A DNA stretch of 64,000 nt from JARRNE01 sp963824085 (GTDB lineage Bacteria; Pseudomonadota; Gammaproteobacteria; Chromatiales; Chromatiaceae). Of this stretch, positions 26,948-36,150 are shown one piece after another. The stretch lies in contig CAWGNT010000018.1 of NCBI GenBank assembly GCA_963824085.1, forward strand, positions 62,001 through 126,000. The letters run 5' to 3'. A program made the translations under genes and the position numbers. Under the pieces are notes generated by a model. That model did no database searches, was not told the origin of the DNA, and saw only the letters and a list, made by a program, of their open reading frames with translations. The first letter of the stretch is position 1, and each line of letters opens with the position of its first letter.

Positions 26948-27099
26948 GGCAAGACAAGCCTCCGTGTCTTCATAGCGATTCTGGCAATGGGCAAAATGAT
27001 ACTGGAAAAGTCCCGTACCCGGTTTCCGTCGGACGCGGTCGGATTCCATCAGCCGAGTGCGGGATGCCGCGCGCCAGCGAGCGAGGGGGGAGCTCGGGA

Positions 27100-27432
27100 G
27101 GTATGGCCAACTGCCGAATGGAGCGACTCTCCGGTTCCGGTGGAGCGCAGCCCGCCGTACACCCGGGCCAAATGGATCGCGCTCTTGCCCTTGATGTAGC
27201 CCACCACCTGTTGCACCGCGTACTTGGGCGGGATCGAGATCAACGTGTGCACATGATCGGGCGTCAGGTGTGCCTCGCGGATGCGGCCTTCCTTGTGCTG
27301 CGCGAGGTTGCGAAACACCTCCCCAAGATGGCGACGCAACTGCTCAGACAATGTCCGGCGGTGGCACTTCGGGATAAATACCACATGAGATTTACACTCC
27401 CATTTGGAGTGGCTTAGGCTCTCAAATTCGTC
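27100..27432 (-). pseudogene. tnpA: IS200/IS605-type transposase TnpA, truncated
   Basis: The minus-strand frame reads SLSHSKWECKSHVVFIPK, AHLTPDHVHTLISIPPKYAV and VGYIKGKSAIHLARVYGG, the N-terminal two thirds of an IS200-type Y1 transposase, including the HUH histidines (HVH). The region with the catalytic tyrosine is replaced by unrelated sequence after ARVYGG. The usual start codon appears to have mutated. The left-end hairpin of the element remains upstream. Confidence 0.8.
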
Positions 27433-27518
27433 TATCGGGAATCTCCACTGTCGTGTGCTTGGCGGGTTACGAAGCGGAGTCTCTCCGATGGACTCCCGGA
27501 AATGTCAAATCCTTCGGG

Positions 27519-27538
27519 TCCCCCGGCAGAGCCGGGGG
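27519..27538. repeat. IS200-type end hairpin
   Basis: An 8-bp stem (cccccggc / gccggggg) with a 3-base loop stands about 90 bases upstream of the transposase remnant. IS200/IS605 elements carry such subterminal hairpins as transposase recognition sites and transcription blockers. Confidence 0.5.
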
Positions 27539-27580
27539 GGTTCCTGTTCCTGGTTAACCTACCACGACAAGTTCACGCTG

Positions 27581-27600
27581 CTATGTGAAGCTTCACATAG
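27581..27600. repeat. 20-bp perfect palindrome, second copy
   Basis: ctatgtgaagcttcacatag is identical over 19 bases to the palindrome core at 12565-12583. It lies between the IS200 remnant and the LexA-like gene. Confidence 0.7.
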
Positions 27601-27610
27601 AACAGCACTT

Positions 27611-27650
27611 CCTGCCGCTCCGAGCACTCCCGACGAGCGGCAGGTTTTGG
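27611..27650 (+). terminator. Terminator-like hairpin followed by TTTT
   Basis: cctgccgct and agcggcagg pair across a loop of about 18 bases and are followed by tttt on the plus strand. No plus-strand gene lies directly upstream, so it may serve an RNA from the palindrome region or be the tail of a lost gene. Confidence 0.35.
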
Positions 27651-27657
27651 CGCAGAG

Positions 27658-27912
27658 TCAACTTTTCTTCGGGGGCACGAGTATCGGAAGCTCACGCGGA
27701 TCGACAAGGATCTTTATCGATCGTGCCTGACCCGGTGTCCGGCTGATGAGCTGCTTGTCCGCGAGCGTCAGAAGCATCTGGTGAACGGTCGGTGGCGTGG
27801 TGCGGAAGAAGTGCTGCAGATCCGCCTCGGCCGGCGCTCGACCGAACATCACCGCGTAGTTGTAGATGAATGCCAGATACTGGCCCTGCTTGGCAGTGAA
27901 TCTCTCGGTCAT
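27658..27912 (-). CDS. LexA-like winged helix-turn-helix protein
   Basis: An 84-residue protein resembling the DNA-binding domain of LexA without the peptidase: FTAKQGQYLAFIYNYAVMFG, then TPPTVHQMLLTLADKQLISR with TPGQARSIKILVDP. The order helix, recognition helix and wing is as in LexA. Such small proteins are frequent on mobile elements. It lies 53 bases downstream of the DUF2293 gene on the same strand and may be cotranscribed with it. Confidence 0.7.
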   Translation of the reverse strand: MTERFTAKQGQYLAFIYNYAVMFGRAPAEADLQHFFRTTPPTVHQMLLTLADKQLISRTPGQARSIKILVDPRELPILVPPKKS

Positions 27913-27965
27913 GGGGTCGTGTGTCGATAGCAGGTCGGGGTTCCGGCTGGTGTGCGCGGGCGGCG

Positions 27966-28676
27966 CTAGTCTTCAACGGGGCCTCTGAGGCGACCGTGTT
28001 TCCACGCGGCGAGCACGTCGGAGACGTCGGCACTCACCCGGTCTCTTGCTTCGTACCTCTCGCAACCGCTCACCAGCAGATCGTCATACGCTGTCTGCGT
28101 GTGGCGGATATCGGCCGCTACGGCGAGGCGAACGGCATTCTCGTCGAACGCCTTGCCCGCGGCGCTCCGACCAACGCGGCCACTGTACTTTCGGCAGGCA
28201 TGTTCCGCGATCCGTCGTTCGCGCCCAGTCGGGCAGTGCGGATAAAGCTCGCGAACCCGCGCGGCGAAGTGTGCGATGTATTCCTCATCGAGCTCCGCAC
28301 GGCGTTCGGCGGCGGCAGCACGTCGCGTCGCGCGAAGCTCGGCATCTGCCTCGCATTCCCGTTCCGCCTGCTCCATGGCATCATCTTCGACCAGCAGTCC
28401 CTGTCGCTCGTAGCGCTTGCGCGCGCGGCTCCATTTCAACACGAGGGCGGAGAGCCGGGAATGCTTGCGGGCTCGGCGCGTCAAGGCGGCATCGCCTGCG
28501 GGCAAGAACACGAGATGGTCCAAGTCGGCGCAGGAGAGACACGCGGACCGTGCACCTTCCGTCAACACGATCCATGCATGGCGACCAAGGTCCTCGCCGC
28601 ACTCGTCGCACTTGGACTCGCGGCTCGAGATGTAGACCTTCAGGTCGGCACGCGATCGATGCTCCGGCTTGTTCAC
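27966..28676 (-). CDS. DUF2293 domain protein
   Basis: A 236-residue protein. The N-terminal half carries a zinc-ribbon-like pair, CDECGEDLGRHAWIVL and ACLSCADLDHLVFLPAGDAA. A basic helical stretch follows (LKWSRARKRYERQG). The C-terminal DUF2293 domain includes HFAARVRELYPHCPTGRERR and IAEHACRKYSGRVGRS. The function is unknown; the Cys pairs and basic region suggest nucleic-acid binding. It sits upstream of the LexA-like gene. Confidence 0.75.
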   Translation of the reverse strand: MNKPEHRSRADLKVYISSRESKCDECGEDLGRHAWIVLTEGARSACLSCADLDHLVFLPAGDAALTRRARKHSRLSALVLKWSRARKRYERQGLLVEDDAMEQAERECEADAELRATRRAAAAERRAELDEEYIAHFAARVRELYPHCPTGRERRIAEHACRKYSGRVGRSAAGKAFDENAVRLAVAADIRHTQTAYDDLLVSGCERYEARDRVSADVSDVLAAWKHGRLRGPVED

Positions 28677-28760
28677 CTATGACTCGTCAATTTGTTCGGG
28701 CCCACAGCTTGCCGGACTCAGTCTGCGCTCGTTATCTCGCCAAGGCGTCCCTTGGCGGCG

Positions 28761-29576
28761 TTAACGGTCGCCCGCTCCACCCGGCTGAGCACTGAGCCAG
28801 ATGTCTCCAAACCAGCTGGTGACGGTCTCCGCTGTCTGATCCGTATCCGCCGCGATGGCGACACCGGAAATCTCCGGTGGGCGCTCGCCGAACGCGGCTT
28901 GGAAGTCATCCACGAGGTTGCGCTCCTCGTCCACCCAATGGCCGACTGGCTCTCCCTGACCTCGAACGACGATCAGACGCACGCGGTCCGTGTACGCGCT
29001 CCAGACGGTGGTGCCCGTCTTCGAGCTGCCATCCCAAACATAGCAAAGAGCGGCGGCCGGTACCCGATCGCCGTAGACGGCGCGGGCAATGACAAGCTTG
29101 ACGCGGTCGGCGAGGGACAGCCGGTCGGTCGGGTAGTCGAAGAGGACGTAGAGACGCGCCGGGAAGTCGTCGCCCTGTTTGCGGTGGATGTTCGCTTTGG
29201 CTACGAGATTGCTGATGCGCCAGCGCCAGCGAAGATAGGGGTACATGGCGGGATCAACCTGGAGCGTGCGGCTGATGCTCGCCGCAGAGTCTCCCGCGTC
29301 GATGCGAACGACCGTGCTCCCGTCGCTGTTGACGAGCGAGAATTGGCTCGGCACGACGTCGCTGATCTTCACCAGCTGCCAGCCTGTTGGCAGCCGGCCT
29401 CCGGGCGTTGCCTGTGCGAAGGCACCCACTCTGATGATGTCCGCTCCTGGGTCGGCCCCAACGTCGGACATACCGGTGATCAGGGTCAGGATGCCGGCGA
29501 GCAAGGCTACCGATGGGATCCCCCCGCGCCGATGGGTAGGCCGAACGCATTGCTGGAGATCTATGAGGTTGCGCAT
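28761..29576 (-). CDS. DUF3047 exported protein
   Basis: A 271-residue protein from the ATG at 29576 with a secretion signal (IPSVALLAGILTLITGMSDV). The DUF3047 pattern is clear: YLRWRWRISNLVAKANIHRK, DDFPARLYVLFDYP, ALCYVWDGSSKTGTTVWSAY and ISGVAIAADTDQT. It is probably periplasmic, with a carbohydrate-binding-like beta sandwich in related proteins. The function is unknown. Confidence 0.82.
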   Translation of the reverse strand: MRNLIDLQQCVRPTHRRGGIPSVALLAGILTLITGMSDVGADPGADIIRVGAFAQATPGGRLPTGWQLVKISDVVPSQFSLVNSDGSTVVRIDAGDSAASISRTLQVDPAMYPYLRWRWRISNLVAKANIHRKQGDDFPARLYVLFDYPTDRLSLADRVKLVIARAVYGDRVPAAALCYVWDGSSKTGTTVWSAYTDRVRLIVVRGQGEPVGHWVDEERNLVDDFQAAFGERPPEISGVAIAADTDQTAETVTSWFGDIWLSAQPGGAGDR

Positions 29577-29637
29577 GGTCGTATATGAGCCGGTATCTGC
29601 CGGTCGTCGCAAGCCCTTGCGGACTCAGCGCGGGGCA

Positions 29638-30096
29638 TCACTTATCGCATGCGGGTCCGTCATGAAGAGCGCGACGACCACAGTGCGCCAGCAGACAGAG
29701 ACCGCCGGCGACGGCGAACGGCAGCTCAAACGAGTGCATCGCCAGAGCTCCAGCGAGCAACGGTGCGAACGCAAGACCGAATCCAAAGCCCGTGGTGACG
29801 ATGCTCATCAGGCGCCCGTGCCGCCCATTGGTATCTGCCTCGGCCACGTCGCCCGCGTAGGCGAGCCCCGGGGCGACGATGGCAGCCGCTGCGATGCCTT
29901 GCAAGAAGCGCAGGCCGATGAACTGGAAGAGGGTCTGTACCTCGCCCAGCAGGGCAGTCGTGACGCTGAGGAACAATAGGCCAAAGAACACGAACCACCT
30001 GCGCCCCCAGCGGCCGGAGAGGCGTCCGAGGGTTACCTGAAACAGGAGACGCCCGACCACGAGTGCCGTATGGCGTTCGGCACGAATCGGGTTCAC
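29638..30096 (-). pseudogene. MFS transporter fragment
   Basis: About 150 residues match the second to sixth helices of a major facilitator transporter, with motif A seen as GRLSGRWGRRW and helices LGEVQTLFQFIGLRFLQGIA and TTGFGFGLAFAPLLAGALAM. Full-length members have about 400 residues. Both the first helix and the C-terminal half are absent. It lies between the DUF3047 gene and the antiporter. Confidence 0.75.
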
Positions 30097-30126
30097 GGTC
30101 GTTCGGAAGCGCGTTCGCGGAGCGCC

Positions 30127-31641
30127 TCACATCTCGATCGACGGTTGCCGGGCAAATGACCACTTCAAGGACACAGTCGCCGCGAAGGCCATCGCAATGA
30201 TGACAACGATCAGAGCCGCATAGGCGTCGCTGTCGATCACCCCGAGCCCCTTGCCGATACTGGCGAAGATGAGCGCCACCTCCCCCCGTGGCAGCATGCC
30301 CATTCCCACGCTGAGGCGGTCAACGCTCCGGCCGGCGCTGAGACCAGCCAGCAGCTTGCCCCCGACCGCGACTAGGAACAGGACCACAGTAAGGACGGGG
30401 GTCTCCCAATTGAGGAAGGTCGAGAGATTCACCTGCATGCCGATCAAGAGGAAGAATATCGGCGTAAAGATCGAGACCAGCGGCATCAGAAGCTCCTTCA
30501 TTCTGGCTCTTAGCGACTCGTCGCTCAGTACCAGGCCGGCCGCGAAGCCGCCGACCGTGCCGCTGAGCCCGATCTGACTGGCGAACCATCCCATCGAGAA
30601 GGCGAAAGCCAAGGGCAGCAGGAAGCGGGTTTCGTTCGTCTTGAGGGCGTTCAGCAGGCCCGAGATGCGGTTACCAAGACGGTCACCGAGGAGCACGATT
30701 GCGCCCAAGAAGGCGCTGCTTAGGAAGATGATCCAGGCCGTCTCGCCATAGTCGATATGTCCTTTCAGTACGAGCTCGATACAGACGGCCAACAGGACCA
30801 GTCCCAGCAAGTCGTTGAGAACGCAGGCGCCGAGCACGATGCGCCCCTCCGGGGTGTCTTGCTTGTCTAGGTCCTTGAAGACACGCGTGGAGATTCCGAT
30901 GCTGGTGGCGCAGAGCGTCGCTGCCAGGAACACGTGGGCTGTCGGCGTATAGTCGGGCAAAAGCCAGAACGTACCGGCCAACCCGAGGAGAAAAGTGGCG
31001 AAAACCCCAACGACGGCGACCAGAGATGCCTTCGAACCGACCTGGCGCAATTGAGTGAGACCGGTTTCCAACCCCACGTTGAATAGGAGAAGGACGATGC
31101 CGAGGCTGGAAAACAGCCACAGACTGACGCCGATGTTGACGTTGGTCAGGCCGCCTGCTCCCGTCATCAGATGGACGACCTCATAGCCCTTGCCCCCCGG
31201 CACGAGCTCATTTGGCCCAAAGACGTGGCTTGCAGCGTCGACAACGGATGCGCCGCTTCGCCAGACCTGCTCGAACAAGGGACTCGCAATGCCGTAGTCC
31301 ATCACGAATGAAAAGAAGGGCAGCCCGAGCCAATATCCGACATTCCCCAGGACGACGCCGATGACGAGCTCGCCGAGCACCGCTGGCTGTTTGAAACGAT
31401 CCGCGAGCCATCGTGCGGCGATGACCATACCGATCAGGATGGTCAACTCCAGCAGGATGAACGCAAACGCGTGGTGCTCCCCCGCCGGATGAGGGGCGGG
31501 CTTGCTGGCCGCGAGAGTGGTGGACACTGTCCCGTGATCAAGCTCGCCGCCTTGCTCCCCTGCAAGAGCAGGCGGGGCAAAGGTGACAGCGAGGAACAGC
31601 AAGCAGGCAACAAGGGTTCCGATGGAGAATGAATACTGCAT
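30127..31641 (-). CDS. CPA2-family cation:proton antiporter (KefB-like)
   Basis: A 504-residue membrane protein with a cleavable-looking N-terminal signal (LVACLLFLAVTFAPPALAGE) and a linker, then about twelve helices. Family features include QPAVLGELVIGVVLGNVGYW, GLETGLTQLRQVG, the ion-binding region ACVLNDLLGLVLLAV with its Asp, and LPRGEVALIFASIGKG near the end. It should exchange Na+ or K+ for protons across the inner membrane. No TrkA-N regulatory domain is attached. The unusual N-terminal extension is seen in environmental members. Confidence 0.9.
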   Translation of the reverse strand: MQYSFSIGTLVACLLFLAVTFAPPALAGEQGGELDHGTVSTTLAASKPAPHPAGEHHAFAFILLELTILIGMVIAARWLADRFKQPAVLGELVIGVVLGNVGYWLGLPFFSFVMDYGIASPLFEQVWRSGASVVDAASHVFGPNELVPGGKGYEVVHLMTGAGGLTNVNIGVSLWLFSSLGIVLLLFNVGLETGLTQLRQVGSKASLVAVVGVFATFLLGLAGTFWLLPDYTPTAHVFLAATLCATSIGISTRVFKDLDKQDTPEGRIVLGACVLNDLLGLVLLAVCIELVLKGHIDYGETAWIIFLSSAFLGAIVLLGDRLGNRISGLLNALKTNETRFLLPLAFAFSMGWFASQIGLSGTVGGFAAGLVLSDESLRARMKELLMPLVSIFTPIFFLLIGMQVNLSTFLNWETPVLTVVLFLVAVGGKLLAGLSAGRSVDRLSVGMGMLPRGEVALIFASIGKGLGVIDSDAYAALIVVIIAMAFAATVSLKWSFARQPSIEM

Positions 31642-32216
31642 AGTTCAATCAGGGATGGAAAAAGCTGCGTGTCGCCGGCAACGGGGTCGCAGGGCGTTGC
31701 GTATGCAGCTGTGCGAACCTCGGACATCCCGACGGGTCAATCCTTCCGGCACCCTAGCATTTTTCATGCCAAACCGTAGGTGTCCAGGCGGGAAGGACCA
31801 ACCCTACCGGTCTCACTTCCTTGAGGGACGAGCCGGGGCTAATTAACCGGGATCATGCCCGAGATCTGGGGCAAATGAACCAGGGCGCGACAGGCCGTGA
31901 ATACCTCCATGTCGCTTGCCTGCAGCATCACTGCCGCCGACACCGGTGTCGCGCGCAACCCAACCCCTCGGGCTGGAGCCGAAAAGGTACAGCCGATGAG
32001 TACGCCGTTGTTACCGGCACTTCGGTGCCGTTCTAGCAGAGGCGGAGGGCATTGCCGGTGAGCCCCCGATCCAGCGGATGGGACGCAGCCGAGGTCCGCT
32101 GGTTGCTTCCGGTTGCGCGGAGGGCGGCCCCCGCAGGAACACTGTTGGCGGACGCTTGCGCATCGGGGTCGTGCACGAAAGAATGGGTTGCGAGAGTCAT
32201 AGAGAGAGGTGTGATC
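31642..32216. other. Intergenic stretch between antiporter and lipoprotein
   Basis: No secure gene. A minus-strand run ending at 31839 (ASDMEVFTACRALVHLPQIS near its end) has some protein character but its upstream part overlaps the lipoprotein start, and I cannot place it in a family. Confidence 0.3.
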
Positions 32217-32795
32217 ATGAAGAGCGTCGCAACGGCTGTCGTCTGTCTCTCGGTCGCTTTTTTTGCCGGCTGTGATGGCGGAGACGAGGGGCAGCAATCG
32301 GCCGCGCCCGCCGGCCCCAGCATGCAGCAGCCTTCCGGCGCGCCGGCGGAGGTAGGCACGGGCAAGGCGTTGGCGTCAATCAACGTGTGCGCGCTGATGC
32401 CGGACGATGTGGTAGCTCAGCTGCTTGAGAAGAGAGTGACGCGAGGAGGGACGCGCAGGGACTACGGCATCTATACGCAGGGCTGCGAGTATGAGCTGCG
32501 TGCGGGTGACGGCCGGATCGGATACGAGTACGTCTTTATCGACCTGAAGCCGAGGGGCACCTTTGGCGGCCTTGACGAGGCGCTTCAGACCGCGCGGACC
32601 ATGGGTCAGCATGTAACCGGCGAACGCGTCTCAGGTCTCGGGGTGAAGGCCTTTGCCATCGACAACCAGACCGAGCAGTCGACGACACTGCACGTGCTAA
32701 GGCGAGGCGGCCCGGCGGTGGAGGTCAAGGCAAACAGCCTTGACCACGCAGGCAAGCTGGCAGCCGCAGTTCTGGAGCGGCTGAGCAAAGACTAG
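32217..32795 (+). CDS. Hypothetical lipoprotein (192 aa)
   Basis: From the ATG at 32217 (GAGAGAGG upstream) the protein begins with a lipoprotein signal, MKSVATAVVCLSVAFFAGC, with lipobox FAGC. A Gln/Pro/Ala-rich linker follows. The globular part (SINVCALMPDDVVAQLLEKR, YTQGCEYELRAG, HVLRRGGPAVEVKANSLD) resembles DUF3558-like lipoproteins but the match is weak. It is likely anchored to the outer or inner membrane. The in-frame extension to 32052 is unlikely. Confidence 0.65.
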   Translation: MKSVATAVVCLSVAFFAGCDGGDEGQQSAAPAGPSMQQPSGAPAEVGTGKALASINVCALMPDDVVAQLLEKRVTRGGTRRDYGIYTQGCEYELRAGDGRIGYEYVFIDLKPRGTFGGLDEALQTARTMGQHVTGERVSGLGVKAFAIDNQTEQSTTLHVLRRGGPAVEVKANSLDHAGKLAAAVLERLSKD

Positions 32796-32895
32796 GGCAC
32801 GGGGCGTCGGCCCCACGTGGGTGCGGGAGTGTTTCGGCGCATGGGGCGCCGTGGGCGACCTCTGGGTGTTCGAGACGCCGAACGTTGCGCGCCGC

Positions 32896-33421
32896 GCGCC
32901 CATCTCTGAGGAGCCGCCCGAGCGCAGTTTGGAGCACCACGCGCGGCGGATGGAGGCGGACGGTCGCGTGAGCTATCGCTGCGAGCTGCCTGCGGCTACT
33001 GACCACGGAACCTTCTTTCCGCTCCATGCCTTCGAGACAGACGACATCGGACGGCTCCCCGGGGAGGTGTTCGGACCCGTGCTCCATGTGATCCGCTACC
33101 GAGCCGATACCCTGGATCAGGTGATCGACTCCATCAACGGGACCGGCTACGGATTGATATTCGGCATCCACAGCCGCATCGACCGTACGGTCGATTACCT
33201 GTCGCAGCGGGTGCACGCCGGCAATCTCTACGTGAATCGCTCCATGGTCGGTGCGGTCGTCGGGGTACAGCCGTTTGGCGGCGAAGGTCTGCCAGGTACC
33301 GGGCCGAAGGCGGGGGACCCCATTACCTGCAGCGATTCGCCACCGAGCGCACCCTATCGGTCAATACCGCCGCAGCGGGCGGAAACGCCTCGCTGCTTGC
33401 GCTGCAGGCCGATGACCGCTA
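32896..33421 (+). pseudogene. putA: putA (P5C dehydrogenase domain), 3' remnant
   Basis: The frame reads GRLPGEVFGPVLHVIRYRAD, VIDSINGTGYGLIFGIHSRI, VHAGNLYVNRSMVGAVVGVQ and PFGGEGLPGTGPKAG, the end of the aldehyde dehydrogenase domain of PutA. After KAG at about 33315 the frame shifts, and the expected HYLQRFATERTLSVNTAAAG continues in the adjacent frame. The first 1,000 or so residues, including the catalytic cysteine, are gone. The gene is dead. Confidence 0.82.
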
Positions 33422-33466
33422 ACGCGATTGCGGTCAGATCGTGTGCGCGCCCAATCCGGTAAATTC

Positions 33467-33482
33467 CTTTCCGGCAATCGCC
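33467..33482. repeat. End fragment of the 160-bp MITE-like repeat
   Basis: ctttccggcaatcgcc matches the end of the repeat at 37720-37733. No other part of the element is present. It directly follows the putA remnant. Confidence 0.4.
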
Positions 33483-33499
33483 CAAGGGCGGCTGGCGGG

Positions 33500-34210
33500 T
33501 CAGCGGCCGAAGGACACCCGGGCGGGCTCGGGGTGGCCGCTCAGCTTGTCGTGGCGTCGCGGCATCGCATCACCCGCGGTCGCGGGCCTCGCGTCCGTGA
33601 TGGGGCGGACGGGGCGCCGTGCCGTGGCCAGGCAGAACGCCAGGCTCCCCGCGCGGCCGAGGGTGTGCCAGCCGTCGAGCTGCAGATTCGCTCGGTGGAT
33701 CGCCTCCACCAGCTCGCTTTCGTAGGTGACCCGTCCAAAGTGGATGCTGGTGACCTGATGCAGCAAGGGTTTCAGCTTCTCGAGGACCGGTGTGGTCTTG
33801 GTGTTGATGGTCTGGGTGAAATAGATTCGCCCGGTGGGCGAGATCAGGTCGGCGACGTGGCGGAGCGCGGCAACCGGGTCTGCGAGCAGCATAAAGCTGC
33901 CGCTGAAGTACACCGCGTCATAGGGTCCTCCGCGATGGTCGTAGATGGATTCGAGCCTTGTTCTCACGCTCCGGGTGAGGCCGGCCTCGGCGAGTTGGCG
34001 ACGGCAGCTTCGCAAATAGCCGCCATCGACGTCGATACCCACCACCTGAAGATCGCGCTCGTTTACCAGCGAGGCGTTGCGTGCGAGGGCACTGCCAGTG
34101 CCGATGCCCACGTCCAGTATGCAGGCGCCCCGGGGCAGCCGCCTCAGGACCTCGCGGTACCAGCCGGTCGTCAAGCGCAGAAAGACCCGGTCGTAGATCC
34201 AAGCTCGCAT
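33500..34210 (-). CDS. Class I SAM-dependent methyltransferase
   Basis: A 236-residue protein from the ATG at 34210, which has GAGG upstream. Motif I is ILDVGIGTGSALARN, motif II VVGIDVDGGYLRSC and motif IV YDAVYFSGSFMLL, a standard Rossmann methyltransferase. The substrate cannot be inferred; the set HFGRVTYESELVEAI and the C-terminal arginine-rich tail give no clue. It follows the S1-domain gene on the same strand and may be cotranscribed. Confidence 0.85.
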   Translation of the reverse strand: MRAWIYDRVFLRLTTGWYREVLRRLPRGACILDVGIGTGSALARNASLVNERDLQVVGIDVDGGYLRSCRRQLAEAGLTRSVRTRLESIYDHRGGPYDAVYFSGSFMLLADPVAALRHVADLISPTGRIYFTQTINTKTTPVLEKLKPLLHQVTSIHFGRVTYESELVEAIHRANLQLDGWHTLGRAGSLAFCLATARRPVRPITDARPATAGDAMPRRHDKLSGHPEPARVSFGR

Positions 34211-34275
34211 TCTTGGGTCCTCTTCCCTGATGTTGGTCAGCAATCTTGGGTCTCAGCACCGCTGCGCAAGGCAGC

Positions 34276-35478
34276 TCACCCTTTCTTGGCCATGCTTTCC
34301 CGCAGTAGATCGCCGAGGGTGCCGAACCCCTGCTTGGGCTCTTGGTAATCGGTATACGGCTTGTCCTCGGCGCTGCCCGCGGGTTGCCGCGCCGGGTCTA
34401 ACGACAAGCCGATGCGTCGCTTTTCCTGGTCGACGCTGACGATGGTCGCGGCGACCTCTTGCCCCTCGGTCAGGACCTCCTGGGGGTGGGAGACGCGGCG
34501 CCCCGCGCCAAGCTCGCTCACGTGAATGAGTCCTTCGACTCCCGGCACCAGCTCGACGAATGCGCCAAAGGGCTGCAGCCGGACCACGGTTCCCTTTACC
34601 TGGGCGCCGACGGGGAAGCGGTCACTGGCCTCCCGCCACGGATCAGGGGAGAGGGCGCGTATCGACAAGGCGATCTTCTCGGGGTGTCGCGGATTGTCGG
34701 TCCTCTCGATGCGAAGCACGGCTACCTCCACCTGCTGCCCGACAGTGAGAACCTCCGAGGGGTGCTTGACGTGTCCCAACGCAAGCTCGCTGATATGGAC
34801 CATGCCTTCGATGCCGCCGAGATCGATGAAAGCTCCATAGTCCTTGAGCGAGGTTACGACGCCGGTCAGGGCGGCCCCCACCTCGAGCCGGGAGCGGGTC
34901 TCTTCGGCACGGGCGCGCAGCTCCTCCTCGAGCAGTGTCCGCCGTGAGACGACGAGGTTGGGGTGTCTGCCGCCTTCGAGCTTGGTGATGTGAAAGGTCG
35001 CCCTCTCACCCACGAGGCTTTGCATGTCCTCCACATAGCGGAGGTCGAGCTGGGAGGCCGGGCAAAACGCGCGAATCCCGGCGATCTGCACCTCTACCCC
35101 CCCTTTGGTGACACCGGTGATCCGGCCCTCCACCGGGAGTCGGTGCTGGTGCGCGTGCTCGAGCTCCGGAAGTCCACGGAGGTGACGACCATGTTGGTCA
35201 CCGAGCAGCAGGGCGCCCGTCTCTTCGTCGCTGCCGGTGACGATTGCCTCGATTTCGTCACCGACCTTTACCCTGAGGCGGCCCTCGGTGTCGGTCAGTC
35301 CATCGAGCTCGATGGTGCCCTCCGATTTGCCGCCGAGATCGACGAATGCTCGATCACTGCCGATGGATACGATCCGTCCGCGTACCTTGTCACCCGTCTT
35401 CGGCAGTCCCTTTGGCTGGTGTGACTGTTCTTGTTCGAACTGCCTGAGGAGTGCTTCGAAATCTTCGGTGTCGTTCAT
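34276..35478 (-). CDS. Four-S1-domain RNA-binding protein (ribosomal protein S1-like)
   Basis: A 400-residue protein with four S1 repeats: GDKVRGRIVSIGSDRAFVDL, EGRITGVTKGGVEVQIAGIR, LTGVVTSLKDYGAFIDLGGI and VKGTVVRLQPFGAFVELVPG. True gammaproteobacterial S1 has six repeats and about 557 residues, so this is a shorter paralogue similar to those found in many environmental proteobacteria. It should bind single-stranded RNA on the ribosome or elsewhere. The C-terminus resembles Tex/S1 tails (FGTLGDLLRESMAKK). Confidence 0.88.
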   Translation of the reverse strand: MNDTEDFEALLRQFEQEQSHQPKGLPKTGDKVRGRIVSIGSDRAFVDLGGKSEGTIELDGLTDTEGRLRVKVGDEIEAIVTGSDEETGALLLGDQHGRHLRGLPELEHAHQHRLPVEGRITGVTKGGVEVQIAGIRAFCPASQLDLRYVEDMQSLVGERATFHITKLEGGRHPNLVVSRRTLLEEELRARAEETRSRLEVGAALTGVVTSLKDYGAFIDLGGIEGMVHISELALGHVKHPSEVLTVGQQVEVAVLRIERTDNPRHPEKIALSIRALSPDPWREASDRFPVGAQVKGTVVRLQPFGAFVELVPGVEGLIHVSELGAGRRVSHPQEVLTEGQEVAATIVSVDQEKRRIGLSLDPARQPAGSAEDKPYTDYQEPKQGFGTLGDLLRESMAKKG

Positions 35479-35594
35479 CGCGGGTGATGTCCAAGAGGGG
35501 GTGGCGACGGATGAGCGTCAGCTCCGGCGTGTAAGATAAGAATTCGGTCGTTCTCGTTCCGGTTGCGCGCTGCCTTTGTGGCTCCGCGTTTGTG

Positions 35595-35891
35595 TCAGAT
35601 GCGCACGATACCGGACTCCAGCAGGCCGATTGGAATGAGATAGATCCGTATGACATAGTTGAGGATATTGGGCCTCACCAGTATAAGCACACCCGCCACC
35701 AAGGCGATAACCGCTTGGGGGCGCAGACCGTTGCCGTGCAGGACAGGCAGTATCCCGAGAGCGCCGATGAGGAGGAGGTAGGCGGCCACCGCATAATTTA
35801 CGACGCGGGGGACCAGCAGTACGACGACGCCCGCGATAATGGCCGCAATAGCCGGCACGGGCCAGTGTTGAAGCGCGGCTGTAATCCCCAT
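35595..35891 (-). CDS. DUF3096-like small membrane protein
   Basis: A 98-residue protein with four hydrophobic segments in two related halves: IAAIIAGVVVLLVPRVVNYA and VIALVAGVLILVRPNILNYV. The repeated pattern AGVxxLVxPxxxNY is the DUF3096 signature, present twice here. It is an inner-membrane protein of unknown role. Confidence 0.8.
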   Translation of the reverse strand: MGITAALQHWPVPAIAAIIAGVVVLLVPRVVNYAVAAYLLLIGALGILPVLHGNGLRPQAVIALVAGVLILVRPNILNYVIRIYLIPIGLLESGIVRI

Positions 35892-36065
35892 CTCGAGTCT
35901 TGCCCCAGCTCGAATGGATGCTTGGTATTGCCCGGAACGAGGGGGTAGTTTAAAACATCTTCACGTGCCCGCGCGATGCGCCTCGACGAGCGCCGCGCGC
36001 TCGTCCTTGCTGCGAGGGCACCCCGCCGTCAGCGTCGATATATCGGCAGCTCATGCGGATCTCTC

Positions 36066-36150
36066 CGTCCGTAACTGAGGTGCCGGGCTGTGGGAGTGAC
36101 GGCAGCATGGAGACTGCCGTCAAGCCTGCGAGGAGGTAGACACGCCGGCC
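36066..36150 (-). repeat. Dispersed intergenic repeat, copy C
   Basis: Read on the minus strand, the segment contains aggcttgacggcagtctcca, then tgctgccgtcactcc and a ggcacctcag block, aligning with copy B at 48113-48215. It is the most diverged copy. It lies in the gap between the DUF3096 gene and the divergent DUF1499 gene. Confidence 0.5.

Noticed and set aside
31839..32297. Minus-strand gene between the antiporter and lipoprotein
   Set aside because: Some protein-like residues near its end, but it overlaps the lipoprotein start and no family could be named.
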